Source of the DNA: an uncultured Bacteroidales bacterium
Lineage (GTDB): Bacteria; Bacteroidota; Bacteroidia; Bacteroidales; Paludibacteraceae
Assembly: GCA_902800525.1 (NCBI GenBank)
Contig: CADCEV010000004.1
Span: 1-64,000, forward strand
Direction of reading: 5' to 3'
Length of the DNA: 64,000 nt
Shown one piece after another: positions 51,996 through 59,498 of this stretch. A program made the position numbers and the translations under genes. The number at the start of each line of letters is the position of its first letter. Position 1 is the stretch's first letter. A model generated the notes under the pieces. That model saw nothing but the letters and a program-made list of their open reading frames with translations, searched no databases and was not told the origin of the DNA.

Positions 51996-53108
51996 ATGAA
52001 CAGATATACCCTATCCGAACTATGCGCCTTGATCGGCGAAGCGTTGGACGACTGTTTAGCGCCGAGTTATTGGGTGCAAGCGGAGGTGAGCAGTTACAGC
52101 GAGAAAGGCGGACATGCGTACCTGGAGTTGATCGACAGCCCCAAATCAACAGCGGGCGGCTCCAAGCCCATCAGCGCGAAGATGCGTGCTACCTGCTGGG
52201 CGGGCACGAAAGAGCTGCTGATGGCGTATTTTGAAGCCGAGACAGGTCAACGGTTGCAAGCAGGGATGACGGTGTTGGTAGAAGTGGAAGTACAATGGCA
52301 TGCCGTCTATGGGTTGAGTCTGTCTATTGTCAACATTGATCCGTCCTATACGATCGGCGACATGGCACGTCAACGCCAGCAGACCATCGCACAACTCCAG
52401 GCGGACGGCTTGTTGGAGGCGCAGCAACTGCTGCCGCTCCCTACTCTCATCCGCCGCATCGCCGTGATCTCTTCCGCATCCGCCGCCGGTTATGAAGACT
52501 TCAAGCATCAGCTGGACAACAGCGGTTACCGCTTTGAGACCCGGCTCTTCGGCGCGGTCATGCAAGGCGAAGGTGCCGAACGCTCTATCCTCGCCGCCTT
52601 AGAGGAAATCTCCGACAGCCAAACCACTTCCAACAACGGCTTTGACGCCGTGGTGATCATCCGTGGCGGCGGAGCCAGTACCGACCTCAGTTGTTTCGAC
52701 AGCTACACGCTCTGTGCCGTATGTGCTCAGTTTGAGTTACCTGTATTAAGCGGTATCGGGCACACGCGTGATGTGAGCGTATTGGACATGGTGGCGCATG
52801 AGTCGCTCAAGACGCCTACCGCCGTGGCGGAATGGTTAATTCACCGGATGGATGTACAGCAAAACCGCATCAACGATCTCCTGACACGGCTGCAACGTAC
52901 GGCGGAACGGCAGATCCTGATCCGACGCCACCGGGTAGAGTTATTGGAACAACGGCTTGCCGCTTGCAACCCCGAACAAATCTACCGCAAGGGCTACAGT
53001 CTGCTCACCAAAAACGGCAAAGTGATCCGTTCGACAGGGGAACTGAAAGCCGGCGAGATCGTCACAACGCATCTTGCGGACGGAACGATACAAAGTGCCG
53101 TTCTCTAA
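51996..53108 (+). CDS. xseA: Exodeoxyribonuclease VII large subunit
   Basis: Catalytic subunit of the single-strand nuclease ExoVII. It has the N-terminal OB-fold (YWVQAEVSSYSEKGGHAYLEL) and the central catalytic region (IAVISSASAAGYEDF, VVIIRGGGASTDLSCFD, LPVLSGIGHTRDVSVLDMVA, KTPTAVAEWL). The coiled-coil arm before the C-terminal barrel is short, giving 370 residues against about 450 in E. coli. ATG at 51996 is chosen because the longer reading begins inside the upstream gene. No small-subunit gene xseB follows directly. Confidence 0.93.
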   Translation: MNRYTLSELCALIGEALDDCLAPSYWVQAEVSSYSEKGGHAYLELIDSPKSTAGGSKPISAKMRATCWAGTKELLMAYFEAETGQRLQAGMTVLVEVEVQWHAVYGLSLSIVNIDPSYTIGDMARQRQQTIAQLQADGLLEAQQLLPLPTLIRRIAVISSASAAGYEDFKHQLDNSGYRFETRLFGAVMQGEGAERSILAALEEISDSQTTSNNGFDAVVIIRGGGASTDLSCFDSYTLCAVCAQFELPVLSGIGHTRDVSVLDMVAHESLKTPTAVAEWLIHRMDVQQNRINDLLTRLQRTAERQILIRRHRVELLEQRLAACNPEQIYRKGYSLLTKNGKVIRSTGELKAGEIVTTHLADGTIQSAVL

Positions 53109-53166
53109 AAAAAACAGCACGTAAAGATAGCAAAAACGATAAATTTTGCAAAAAAAAGCAAATTTA

Positions 53167-53198
53167 TTTGGTCAATTCAAAAAAAAGTTGTAATTTTG
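53167..53198 (+). promoter_or_regulatory. Promoter of rplU-rpmA
   Basis: TTTG (53167-53170), a 20-nt spacer, TAATTTTG (53191-53198). A leader of roughly 80 nt precedes the rplU start and might hold an autoregulatory structure, which I cannot confirm. Confidence 0.7.
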
Positions 53199-53283
53199 CA
53201 CGATTTTTTTGCGGACAGGCTTGACTAAGTTCTCGTCAGAGCACGAGACGCCGCACCGCCCTAACACATTAAAACAATCGTCA

Positions 53284-53604
53284 ATGTACGCAATTGTAGA
53301 AATGAAAGGCCAGCAGTTTAAAGTAGAGGCTGGCAAGAAACTGTTCATCAACCGCATGAACGAGCTCGAGAAAGGCGCAACCGTTGAATTTGAGAACGTA
53401 TTGCTCCTGGACAACGAGGGTAAAGTAAAAGTAGGCGCTCCTTACGTTAAGGGCGCTAAAGTGGTTTGCGAAGTACTCGACAACGAGTGCCGCGGCGAGA
53501 AAGTGTTGGTATTCCACAAGAAACGCCGTAAAGGTTTCCGCAAACTCAATGGTCACCGTCAGGATCTGACCAACGTAGTAGTTAAAGAAATTGTTATTGC
53601 TTAA
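53284..53604 (+). CDS. rplU: 50S ribosomal protein L21
   Basis: The 106-residue protein begins [20 protein letters not shown], the diagnostic L21 start; an in-frame extension to 53209 belongs to the leader. The [16 protein letters not shown] basic segment is the rRNA-binding part. It is 17 nt upstream of rpmA, the conserved L21-L27 pair. Confidence 0.97.
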   Translation: MYAIVEMKGQQFKVEAGKKLFINRMNELEKGATVEFENVLLLDNEGKVKVGAPYVKGAKVVCEVLDNECRGEKVLVFHKKRRKGFRKLNGHRQDLTNVVVKEIVIA

Positions 53605-53621
53605 AGAAAGGACAACAGAGT

Positions 53622-53888
53622 ATGGCACACAAGAAAGGTGTCGGTAGTTCAAAGAACGGCCGTGAATCAGAAAGCAAACGTCTTGGCGTGAAGATCTTTG
53701 GTGGTCAATTCGCAAAGGCAGGTAACATTATCGTACGTCAACGTGGTACAGTTCATAACCCGGGTGAAAACATGGGTATGGGCAGCGACCACACCTTGTT
53801 CGCACTCTGCGATGGTATCGTAACCTTCCGCAAGAAACGCGACAACAAATCGTACGTCTCTATCCAGCCGGTGGCAGCTGAAGCTTAA
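53622..53888 (+). CDS. rpmA: 50S ribosomal protein L27
   Basis: 88 residues beginning [16 protein letters not shown], without the cleavable N-terminal extension found in Firmicutes. The family motif [20 protein letters not shown] is complete. L27 lies near the peptidyl-transferase centre. A terminator follows the stop. Confidence 0.98.
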   Translation: MAHKKGVGSSKNGRESESKRLGVKIFGGQFAKAGNIIVRQRGTVHNPGENMGMGSDHTLFALCDGIVTFRKKRDNKSYVSIQPVAAEA

Positions 53889-53908
53889 TCGGCGAGAGAG
53901 AAACCAGT

Positions 53909-53946
53909 ATCTCCCATCGAAGCTTCGGCTCTGATGGGAGATTTTT
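53909..53946 (+). terminator. Intrinsic terminator of rplU-rpmA
   Basis: ATCTCCCATC (53909-53918) pairs perfectly with GATGGGAGAT (53933-53942) around a 14-nt loop, with TTTTT after it. Confidence 0.8.
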
Positions 53947-53960
53947 ATGTTGTTAATCCA

Positions 53961-53978
53961 TCCGCCAATATTGGCGGA
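53961..53978. promoter_or_regulatory. Perfect 18-bp palindrome ahead of serS
   Basis: TCCGCCAATATTGGCGGA lies 16 nt before the serS start codon. It is long enough to be an operator or to form a hairpin near the ribosome-binding region. Confidence 0.45.
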
Positions 53979-53994
53979 TAAATACGATATACAT

Positions 53995-55377
53995 ATGTTA
54001 ACATTAAAACAGATTTATGACGATAAAGCCCGTGTAATTGCGGGCTTGGAGAAGAAGCATTTTGCCGGAGCGGCAGAGGCGATAGAGGAAGTGCTGCGTT
54101 TGGACGCGGAGCGCAAGGCCGCACAGCAGCAGAAAGACGCGGCATCGGCTGAGATGAACAAGATCAGCAAATCCATCGGTATGCTTATGGCACAAGGTAA
54201 ACGCGGCGAAGCGGAAGAGGCCAAAGCGCAAACAGGTGCCCTCAAAGCACAGATCGCCGAGTTTGACGTCAAAATGTCCGAGGCGGAAGAGGCACAGACC
54301 AAGATCCTGCTCACTATCCCGAACATCCCGTACGACATCGTGCCGGAAGGAGCGTCGGCGGAGGACAACTTAGCCGTTACAATCGGTAACTGGCCTAATC
54401 AGCCGATGATTGATGCGATCGCCAAGGACGGTTCGGTCGCCCTGCGTAATTGGGATGCCGAAACGGATGAGAAGATAGCAGAGGAGAAATTGTCAATTCT
54501 CAATTCTCAATTATCAACTAAACTGCCCCACTGGGAACTCGCCAAGAAATACAACCTCATCGATTTCGACCTCGGTGTGAAGATCTCGGGCGCAGGTTTC
54601 CCGGTCTATATTGGTCAAGGTGCCCGTTTGCAGCGCGCGCTGATCAATTTCTTTCTGGCGGAAGCCAACAAAGCCGGCTATACGGAGATCATGCCGCCGA
54701 CGGTTGTAAACGCCGCTTCGGGCTACGGAACAGGTCAGTTGCCGGACAAAGAGGGACAGATGTACCACTGCGAGGTGGATGACCTCTATCTCATCCCTAC
54801 CGCAGAAGTGCCGGTAACAAACCTCTACCGCGATGTGATCATCGACGAGAAAGAGTTGCCGATCAAGAACTGCGCTTACACGGAGTGTTTCCGTCGCGAG
54901 GCAGGCAGTTACGGCAAGGATGTACGCGGTTTGAACCGTCTGCATGAGTTCTCGAAGATCGAGATCGTCCGCATCGACACGCCGGAGCATTCCGATGCTT
55001 CGCATAAGGAGATGCTGGCACACGTGGAGGGTCTGCTCCAGAAACTCGAACTACCGTATCGTATTCTGCGTCTGAGCGGCGGAGATATGAGTTTCACCGC
55101 CGCCTTGTGCTACGATTTCGAGGTCTATTCCGAGGCGCAACACCGCTGGCTTGAAGTGTCGAGTACCTCTAATTTCGACACCTATCAGGCAAACCGTCTG
55201 AAATGCCGTTACCGCCGTGCGGAGGACAAGAAAGTGACGCTTTGCCACACCCTGAACGGTTCGGCACTCGCTCTTCCGCGTATCGTGGCGGCTCTCCTCG
55301 AGAACAACCAAACGCCGGAAGGAATTCGCATCCCGAAAGCACTGCAACCGTTCTTCGGAGACGAATTTATCAGATAA
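53995..55377 (+). CDS. serS: Seryl-tRNA synthetase with expanded linker
   Basis: Class II synthetase of 460 residues; ATG at 53995 (MLTLKQIYDDKARV) is the family start. It has the N-terminal tRNA-binding coiled coil (about 30-110) and the catalytic core with motif 2 (CFRREAGSYGKDVRGLNRLHEF) and motif 3 (NGSALALPRIVAALLE). Oddity: the linker before LPHWELAKKYNLIDFDLG is longer than in relatives I know. It includes KLSILNSQLST, encoded by heptanucleotide repeats at 54488-54519. The position, between the arm and the core, is a plausible site to tolerate an insertion. Confidence 0.96.
   Translation: MLTLKQIYDDKARVIAGLEKKHFAGAAEAIEEVLRLDAERKAAQQQKDAASAEMNKISKSIGMLMAQGKRGEAEEAKAQTGALKAQIAEFDVKMSEAEEAQTKILLTIPNIPYDIVPEGASAEDNLAVTIGNWPNQPMIDAIAKDGSVALRNWDAETDEKIAEEKLSILNSQLSTKLPHWELAKKYNLIDFDLGVKISGAGFPVYIGQGARLQRALINFFLAEANKAGYTEIMPPTVVNAASGYGTGQLPDKEGQMYHCEVDDLYLIPTAEVPVTNLYRDVIIDEKELPIKNCAYTECFRREAGSYGKDVRGLNRLHEFSKIEIVRIDTPEHSDASHKEMLAHVEGLLQKLELPYRILRLSGGDMSFTAALCYDFEVYSEAQHRWLEVSSTSNFDTYQANRLKCRYRRAEDKKVTLCHTLNGSALALPRIVAALLENNQTPEGIRIPKALQPFFGDEFIR
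54488..54519. repeat. Heptanucleotide repeat tract inside serS
   Basis: AATTGTC, AATTCTC, AATTCTC, AATTATC: the same family as the intergenic tracts, here translated as part of SerRS. Confidence 0.8.
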
Positions 55378-55410
55378 AGTTAGCAATTTTTATTAAAAAT
55401 GCAAAAAATT

Positions 55411-55443
55411 CCCCCATATGCTTGCATATGTGGGATTTTTTTT
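55411..55443 (+). terminator. Terminator-like hairpin overlapping the next promoter
   Basis: CCCCCATATG (55411-55420) pairs with CATATGTGGG (55425-55434) with one mismatch and a CTTG loop; a T8 run follows. The loop and 3' arm are also the -33 region of the next promoter. Confidence 0.5.
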
Positions 55444-55452
55444 GTAATTTTG
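55422..55452 (+). promoter_or_regulatory. Promoter of the glycosyltransferase operon
   Basis: TTG (55422-55424), a 20-nt spacer, TAATTTTG (55445-55452), with the CATATGTG extension after the -33 box. Confidence 0.68.
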
Positions 55453-55480
55453 CGCCGCAAAATATAAAATCACAACAAAC

Positions 55481-56668
55481 ATGAAAGTTTTAATCTTGTC
55501 CGCCAACACCGGTGAAGGCCACAATTCCAGTGGCAAAGCGTTGCTGCAAGCTATGCAAGCACGCGGTATTGACGCTGTAATGAAAGACACACTCTCTATC
55601 TCGAAGCCCAATGGAGCTTCTGCTAATTCACAAGGCGTTTCCAAAGCGTACGTCAACAGTACGAAAGGGTTCAATATTTTCTCGAAGATCTATGCGCTCG
55701 CGATGTGGGTTTCTCGCAACTTGAACGGGCACAAGCACTCGCCTATTTATTGGGTAAACAAGCTCTACTGGCGTCGCTTATGGCACTATATTGAGGACAA
55801 CCATTTCGATGCAGTAGTATCCGTACATATTTTTGCGTTGGAGAAACTGACGGCGCTTCGCCGCGAAGGAGTGCTCCCTATTCCGGCTATCTTCGTCATG
55901 ACCGATTACACGATCCACCCCTTCCTGAACGATGGTGAATTGGACCGCTACGTCATTCCCCATAAGGACCTGATTCCGTTGTGGGTACGCAATGGTATCA
56001 AACGCGAGGAGTTGGTGCCGATCGGTATTCCTGTGAACGAAGAGCTGTTCACGAGCCGTAAACCGATGGCTGAAGCCCGCAAAGAGGTGGCAGATGCCTT
56101 GGGTTTTGAACTGTTAGAGAGCGATGCACCGGAGAAAAACAGCCGCTGGTATCTGATGATGAGCGGTAGTATGGGATTCGGAAACATGTCGGTGCAACTC
56201 AAAGAATTCATCGCTCACATGCGTCCTAACAGCCGCGTGATATGCGTCTGTGGCCGCAATGAAGACAACCGCAAAGCCATCGAGCGCGAGTTTGCGCATG
56301 ACAGCAGAATATGCCCGGTCGGCTTCACCGACAAGATTGCCCTTCTGATGGATGCCTGTGATGTAGTGCTCTCCAAACCCGGCGGTATCACTACCACCGA
56401 GTCGATTCTCAAGAATATCCCGCTGGTACACACGGCGCCGATCCCCGGTATCGAGGACGAGAATGCCAAGTTCTGCCACGAACGCAATATGTCCTTCTAT
56501 TCGGAGAGTTTGGAGGAACAAGCCAATGCCGCAATCCGTCTGGCGAACAACAAGGAATGCCGCGAGGCGATGCAAAAGAGCCAGCGCGAGAACTCTGATC
56601 CCAAGACCTGCGAGCACATCATCGAGTTATTAGAGCAGTTGGTCAAAGAGTACGAGGCCAAGAAATAA
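55481..56668 (+). CDS. MGDG synthase/UgtP-like processive glycosyltransferase (GT28)
   Basis: 395 residues. The N-terminal half has the MGDG-synthase signature (VLILSANTGEGHNSSGKAL; VVSVHIFALEKL). The C-terminal half is the GT28 donor-binding domain (MMSGSMGFGNM, VCVCGRN, DVVLSKPGGITTTESI). Such enzymes transfer glucose or galactose from UDP-sugar to diacylglycerol at the inner face of the membrane; acceptor and sugar are not determined here. It heads a dense run of envelope genes: the next start codon follows its stop directly. Confidence 0.9.
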   Translation: MKVLILSANTGEGHNSSGKALLQAMQARGIDAVMKDTLSISKPNGASANSQGVSKAYVNSTKGFNIFSKIYALAMWVSRNLNGHKHSPIYWVNKLYWRRLWHYIEDNHFDAVVSVHIFALEKLTALRREGVLPIPAIFVMTDYTIHPFLNDGELDRYVIPHKDLIPLWVRNGIKREELVPIGIPVNEELFTSRKPMAEARKEVADALGFELLESDAPEKNSRWYLMMSGSMGFGNMSVQLKEFIAHMRPNSRVICVCGRNEDNRKAIEREFAHDSRICPVGFTDKIALLMDACDVVLSKPGGITTTESILKNIPLVHTAPIPGIEDENAKFCHERNMSFYSESLEEQANAAIRLANNKECREAMQKSQRENSDPKTCEHIIELLEQLVKEYEAKK

Positions 56669-57106
56669 ATGAAAAAACTGATGGTCATAGCCTTTTGTCT
56701 CATAGCGTGCATCAACATGTTCGCGCAAGAGACCGACACCACCGCCAAGGAGGTGTCTTCTGCTGTGACCGTAACCCGTGTCTATCCCTGGATGTACGCC
56801 ACCGCGAATCTGCGTCCGGGCATGCCGGCGCCAACGATCCAATGGATGAGCCGTTACAAAACCGACCGGGGAATCTTCGGCGGCACTGCCGGTAACACAC
56901 GTATCTACTGCGACATTACTATGCCGACCCTTACGAGCGAGTGTCTGGTGGATGTGGGAGCCGCCATGTCCCGTATGGGAGGTTTGATCGGATCGTGTAC
57001 ACGGTGGTTCACCATGTTCGACCCTAACGCCTGTCCTACCGACGAACTGTTCGGATCTGCTAAAGCCAATACGGCAATTATGCTGACGATGAGAACGTAT
57101 TTTTAA
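56669..57106 (+). CDS. Unknown small secreted protein
   Basis: 145 residues with a signal peptide ending INMFAQ. The mature part has a conserved-looking core (WMYATANLRPGMPAPTIQWM, DITMPTLTSECLVDVGAAMS) and no motif I recognise. The start codon abuts the stop of the glycosyltransferase gene and an esterase-like gene follows after 3 nt, so it is certainly in the same transcript. A periplasmic or outer-membrane role is inferred. Confidence 0.75.
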   Translation: MKKLMVIAFCLIACINMFAQETDTTAKEVSSAVTVTRVYPWMYATANLRPGMPAPTIQWMSRYKTDRGIFGGTAGNTRIYCDITMPTLTSECLVDVGAAMSRMGGLIGSCTRWFTMFDPNACPTDELFGSAKANTAIMLTMRTYF

Positions 57107-57109
57107 GAT

Positions 57110-58264
57110 ATGAAAAACTGTTGGAAAAACATTGTAATGATGAGTCTGCTCTGCATCGGCATCTTGCAGAGCCGTGCTGAGGAGTTTCCTCCATCAGTGG
57201 AAGTGCACGACGACGGATCCGTTACTTTCCGTTACTGCGGCGAAGCAAAAAAGGTGAAACTGCAAGCCGATTTTCTCTATGTGGGCGAGAAAAGCAGCGA
57301 CTACACCGATCACACCAAACGGCTGAAGATGGAGAAAGACAGCACAGGCTGTTTTACCATCACCACCAAACCCATTGACCCGGAGACCTATACCTATTGT
57401 TTCCGCATAGACGGTCACCGTCGTCCCGATCCTTGCAACACCGATTCGGCGTGGCAGAAATTGCATGTATGGTCTGTCTTTACCGTGGGAGGAACACCCA
57501 AAACCGACCTCTATCTGCAACCCAAACGGCAGGGACATGTGGATCAGAAACTATGGTATAGTTCGGGCGAAAAGAAAGAGCGCCGTGTGGATATTTACGT
57601 GCCGGCGGATTATAATCCGGCCGGTCAACCGATGGATGCGCTCTACCTGTTGCACGGCATCAACGGTTATGAAGGTTCCTGGATCGAACGAGGCAGAGCT
57701 ATTCAGATCTTGGAGAACATGGTGGCACAAGGACGGTGCAAACCGATGCTCATCGTCATGCCCGATATCAATTTCGGCGCACATGCCGACGAACCCAGCT
57801 TGCACACCATGTGGAGCAGCGTCATTCATTACCCGCGCCAACGCCGGGCACGCTATGTCGAAGATGCGCTCATCGAACTGGTACAACATATTGACACCAC
57901 TTATAATGTCACCGGACGCAATGCGTTCGCCGGCTTGAGCGACGGAGCTCGTGTGGCAATGAATATGGCGCAATGGTTGCCGACTGAGGTATATGCAGTG
58001 GGGCTCTTCACGCCTATTGTTCCCAAAAGCCAGACGCCCAAAGACTCCACCGCCATGCACTGTCAACTGAACGGATGTACCTATTATTCGCTTACCGTGG
58101 GAAAGACCGATTTGTTCTATAAACGCGGTCTCAAGATCCACCAGCGTCTTCTGGAAGCCGACATACACCATAGTTACACCGAGATCGACTGCGGGCACTA
58201 TTGGCGCACTTGGCGTGAATGTCTCATCAATTTTCTGGACGAAATAGCAGATTTACAACAATGA
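57110..58264 (+). CDS. Secreted esterase-like alpha/beta hydrolase (esterase D/CE1 type)
   Basis: A signal peptide (about 1-23), an N-terminal early-set/CBM48-like beta domain (about 30-125), then an alpha/beta hydrolase domain as in feruloyl and acetyl-xylan esterases and Bacteroidota esterase D homologues (YLLHGINGYEGSW, MPDINFGAHA). Candidate catalytic residues are Ser277 (GLSDGA), Asp334 (GKTDLF) and His363 (CGHYWRTWRE). The nucleophile motif is GxSxA rather than GxSxG, a mild deviation. Substrate is unknown: plant cell-wall esters are possible, but the context is envelope biogenesis. The stop overlaps the next start as ATGA. Confidence 0.88.
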   Translation: MKNCWKNIVMMSLLCIGILQSRAEEFPPSVEVHDDGSVTFRYCGEAKKVKLQADFLYVGEKSSDYTDHTKRLKMEKDSTGCFTITTKPIDPETYTYCFRIDGHRRPDPCNTDSAWQKLHVWSVFTVGGTPKTDLYLQPKRQGHVDQKLWYSSGEKKERRVDIYVPADYNPAGQPMDALYLLHGINGYEGSWIERGRAIQILENMVAQGRCKPMLIVMPDINFGAHADEPSLHTMWSSVIHYPRQRRARYVEDALIELVQHIDTTYNVTGRNAFAGLSDGARVAMNMAQWLPTEVYAVGLFTPIVPKSQTPKDSTAMHCQLNGCTYYSLTVGKTDLFYKRGLKIHQRLLEADIHHSYTEIDCGHYWRTWRECLINFLDEIADLQQ

Positions 58265-58791
58265 CACAAGTTTTACCCTATATACTGATAGTGGCGGTGA
58301 TCATCTTCGGATTCTGGATGATCCAGCACTCGCAGTTCCGCAACGAAGAGAAAAAACGGCAGTTCGAACTCAAACGCGAATCACAGAAGTCTATCTCCCC
58401 TATCCGTTTGCGGGCGTATGAGCGTCTGGCGTTGCTCTTGGAGCGCACGAAACCGGAGCACATGCTCATGGAACTGCGTGCCAAAGAGCCGGACGCGCTG
58501 AGTACGTGGTCGGTAGCGCAAGTACAGCAATACCTGTTACAAACCGTTCGTGCCGAATACGAACATAACCAAAGCCAGCAGATCTATGTCTCCGACGAGG
58601 TGTGGGATTTGGTTATCAACGCTCGCGACCAGATGGCGGCGTTTATCATCACCATGGGCACTCAACTGCCCAGAAATGCAACCGCACAGATCTACGCCAC
58701 TACCCTTATGACCGCTTATGCCTCCAACGGAGAGACACCCGGCGACAAAGCTTTGGACGCACTCAAAGCCGAAGCCAAAGAGATCATGTAA
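58261..58791 (+). CDS. Unknown single-pass membrane protein
   Basis: 176 residues from the ATG at 58261, whose ATGA overlaps the upstream stop. One N-terminal membrane segment (about 5-22) is followed by a charged helical cytoplasmic or periplasmic domain (SPIRLRAYERLALLLERTKP). I recognise it only as a type of protein seen beside DUF6048 genes in Bacteroidota. No enzyme motif. Confidence 0.78.
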   Translation: MTQVLPYILIVAVIIFGFWMIQHSQFRNEEKKRQFELKRESQKSISPIRLRAYERLALLLERTKPEHMLMELRAKEPDALSTWSVAQVQQYLLQTVRAEYEHNQSQQIYVSDEVWDLVINARDQMAAFIITMGTQLPRNATAQIYATTLMTAYASNGETPGDKALDALKAEAKEIM

Positions 58792-58824
58792 AAACATCCG
58801 CTATGCCCCGTTGGGGAAATTCCG

Positions 58825-59469
58825 ATGAAGATGAAACGTATCATCATATTAGCCGCTTGCATCTCCCTCTCCCTTGTCGGACGAGCCGGAGAGGTTTTTA
58901 TACATGATACGGTAAGCATCTACAACGGTACAATCCTCAAACTCGACATCGCCTCGCCTGTCATCACACCGGCAGTGTATAAATGGAAGATGCAACACTA
59001 TGAGATAGGGGCTAACGTGCGGCTTAAAGACCGTTTCCACCCCACCGCCGAATTAGGTTATGCCGGCGGTCAGACCAACAGCGGAGACAGCGTTTCATAC
59101 AAAGGCGATGGAGGATTTATCCGTCTCGGCGTGGATATCAACCCCTTGAAGAAACATCCCGAAAGCCCGCACGCATTGTTGGTGGGAGTGCGGATCGGTA
59201 CCGCTGTGCAAGGCTACAAACATCAACTCAGAACAAGTGCAAAACCATATTCCGTAGCCGCAGACTGCTGGGGCGAAGTGGTATTCGGATGTCAGGTGCA
59301 CGTAATCGCAGGTTTTTACATGGGGTGGATGGGGCGACTGAAATTCCTCTTCACGCGCGAACTGGAAGGTACACCGGCGCAACAGATGAATGCCATCTAT
59401 ATCCCCGGCTACGGCAACAGAGGAAACATGAGTTGGGGTATCAACTACCACCTCGGGTACAAATTCTAA
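58825..59469 (+). CDS. DUF6048-like outer-membrane protein
   Basis: 214 residues with a signal peptide (about 1-22). The rest resembles DUF6048: ANVRLKDRFHPTAELGYAGG, GGFIRLGVDINPLKK, VIAGFYMGWMGRLKF and a final IYIPGYGNRGNMSWGINYHL, an outer-membrane barrel-like pattern ending in an aromatic residue (KF). Function is unknown. It is the last envelope gene before transketolase (29-nt gap). Confidence 0.82.
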   Translation: MKMKRIIILAACISLSLVGRAGEVFIHDTVSIYNGTILKLDIASPVITPAVYKWKMQHYEIGANVRLKDRFHPTAELGYAGGQTNSGDSVSYKGDGGFIRLGVDINPLKKHPESPHALLVGVRIGTAVQGYKHQLRTSAKPYSVAADCWGEVVFGCQVHVIAGFYMGWMGRLKFLFTRELEGTPAQQMNAIYIPGYGNRGNMSWGINYHLGYKF

Positions 59470-59498
59470 AATTGAAAATCGAATAAATATATATCATT

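Noticed and set aside
53199-53283. Named ribosomal-protein leader riboregulator ahead of rplU
   Set aside because: The leader is long enough, but I could not find a stem arrangement matching a leader family I know.
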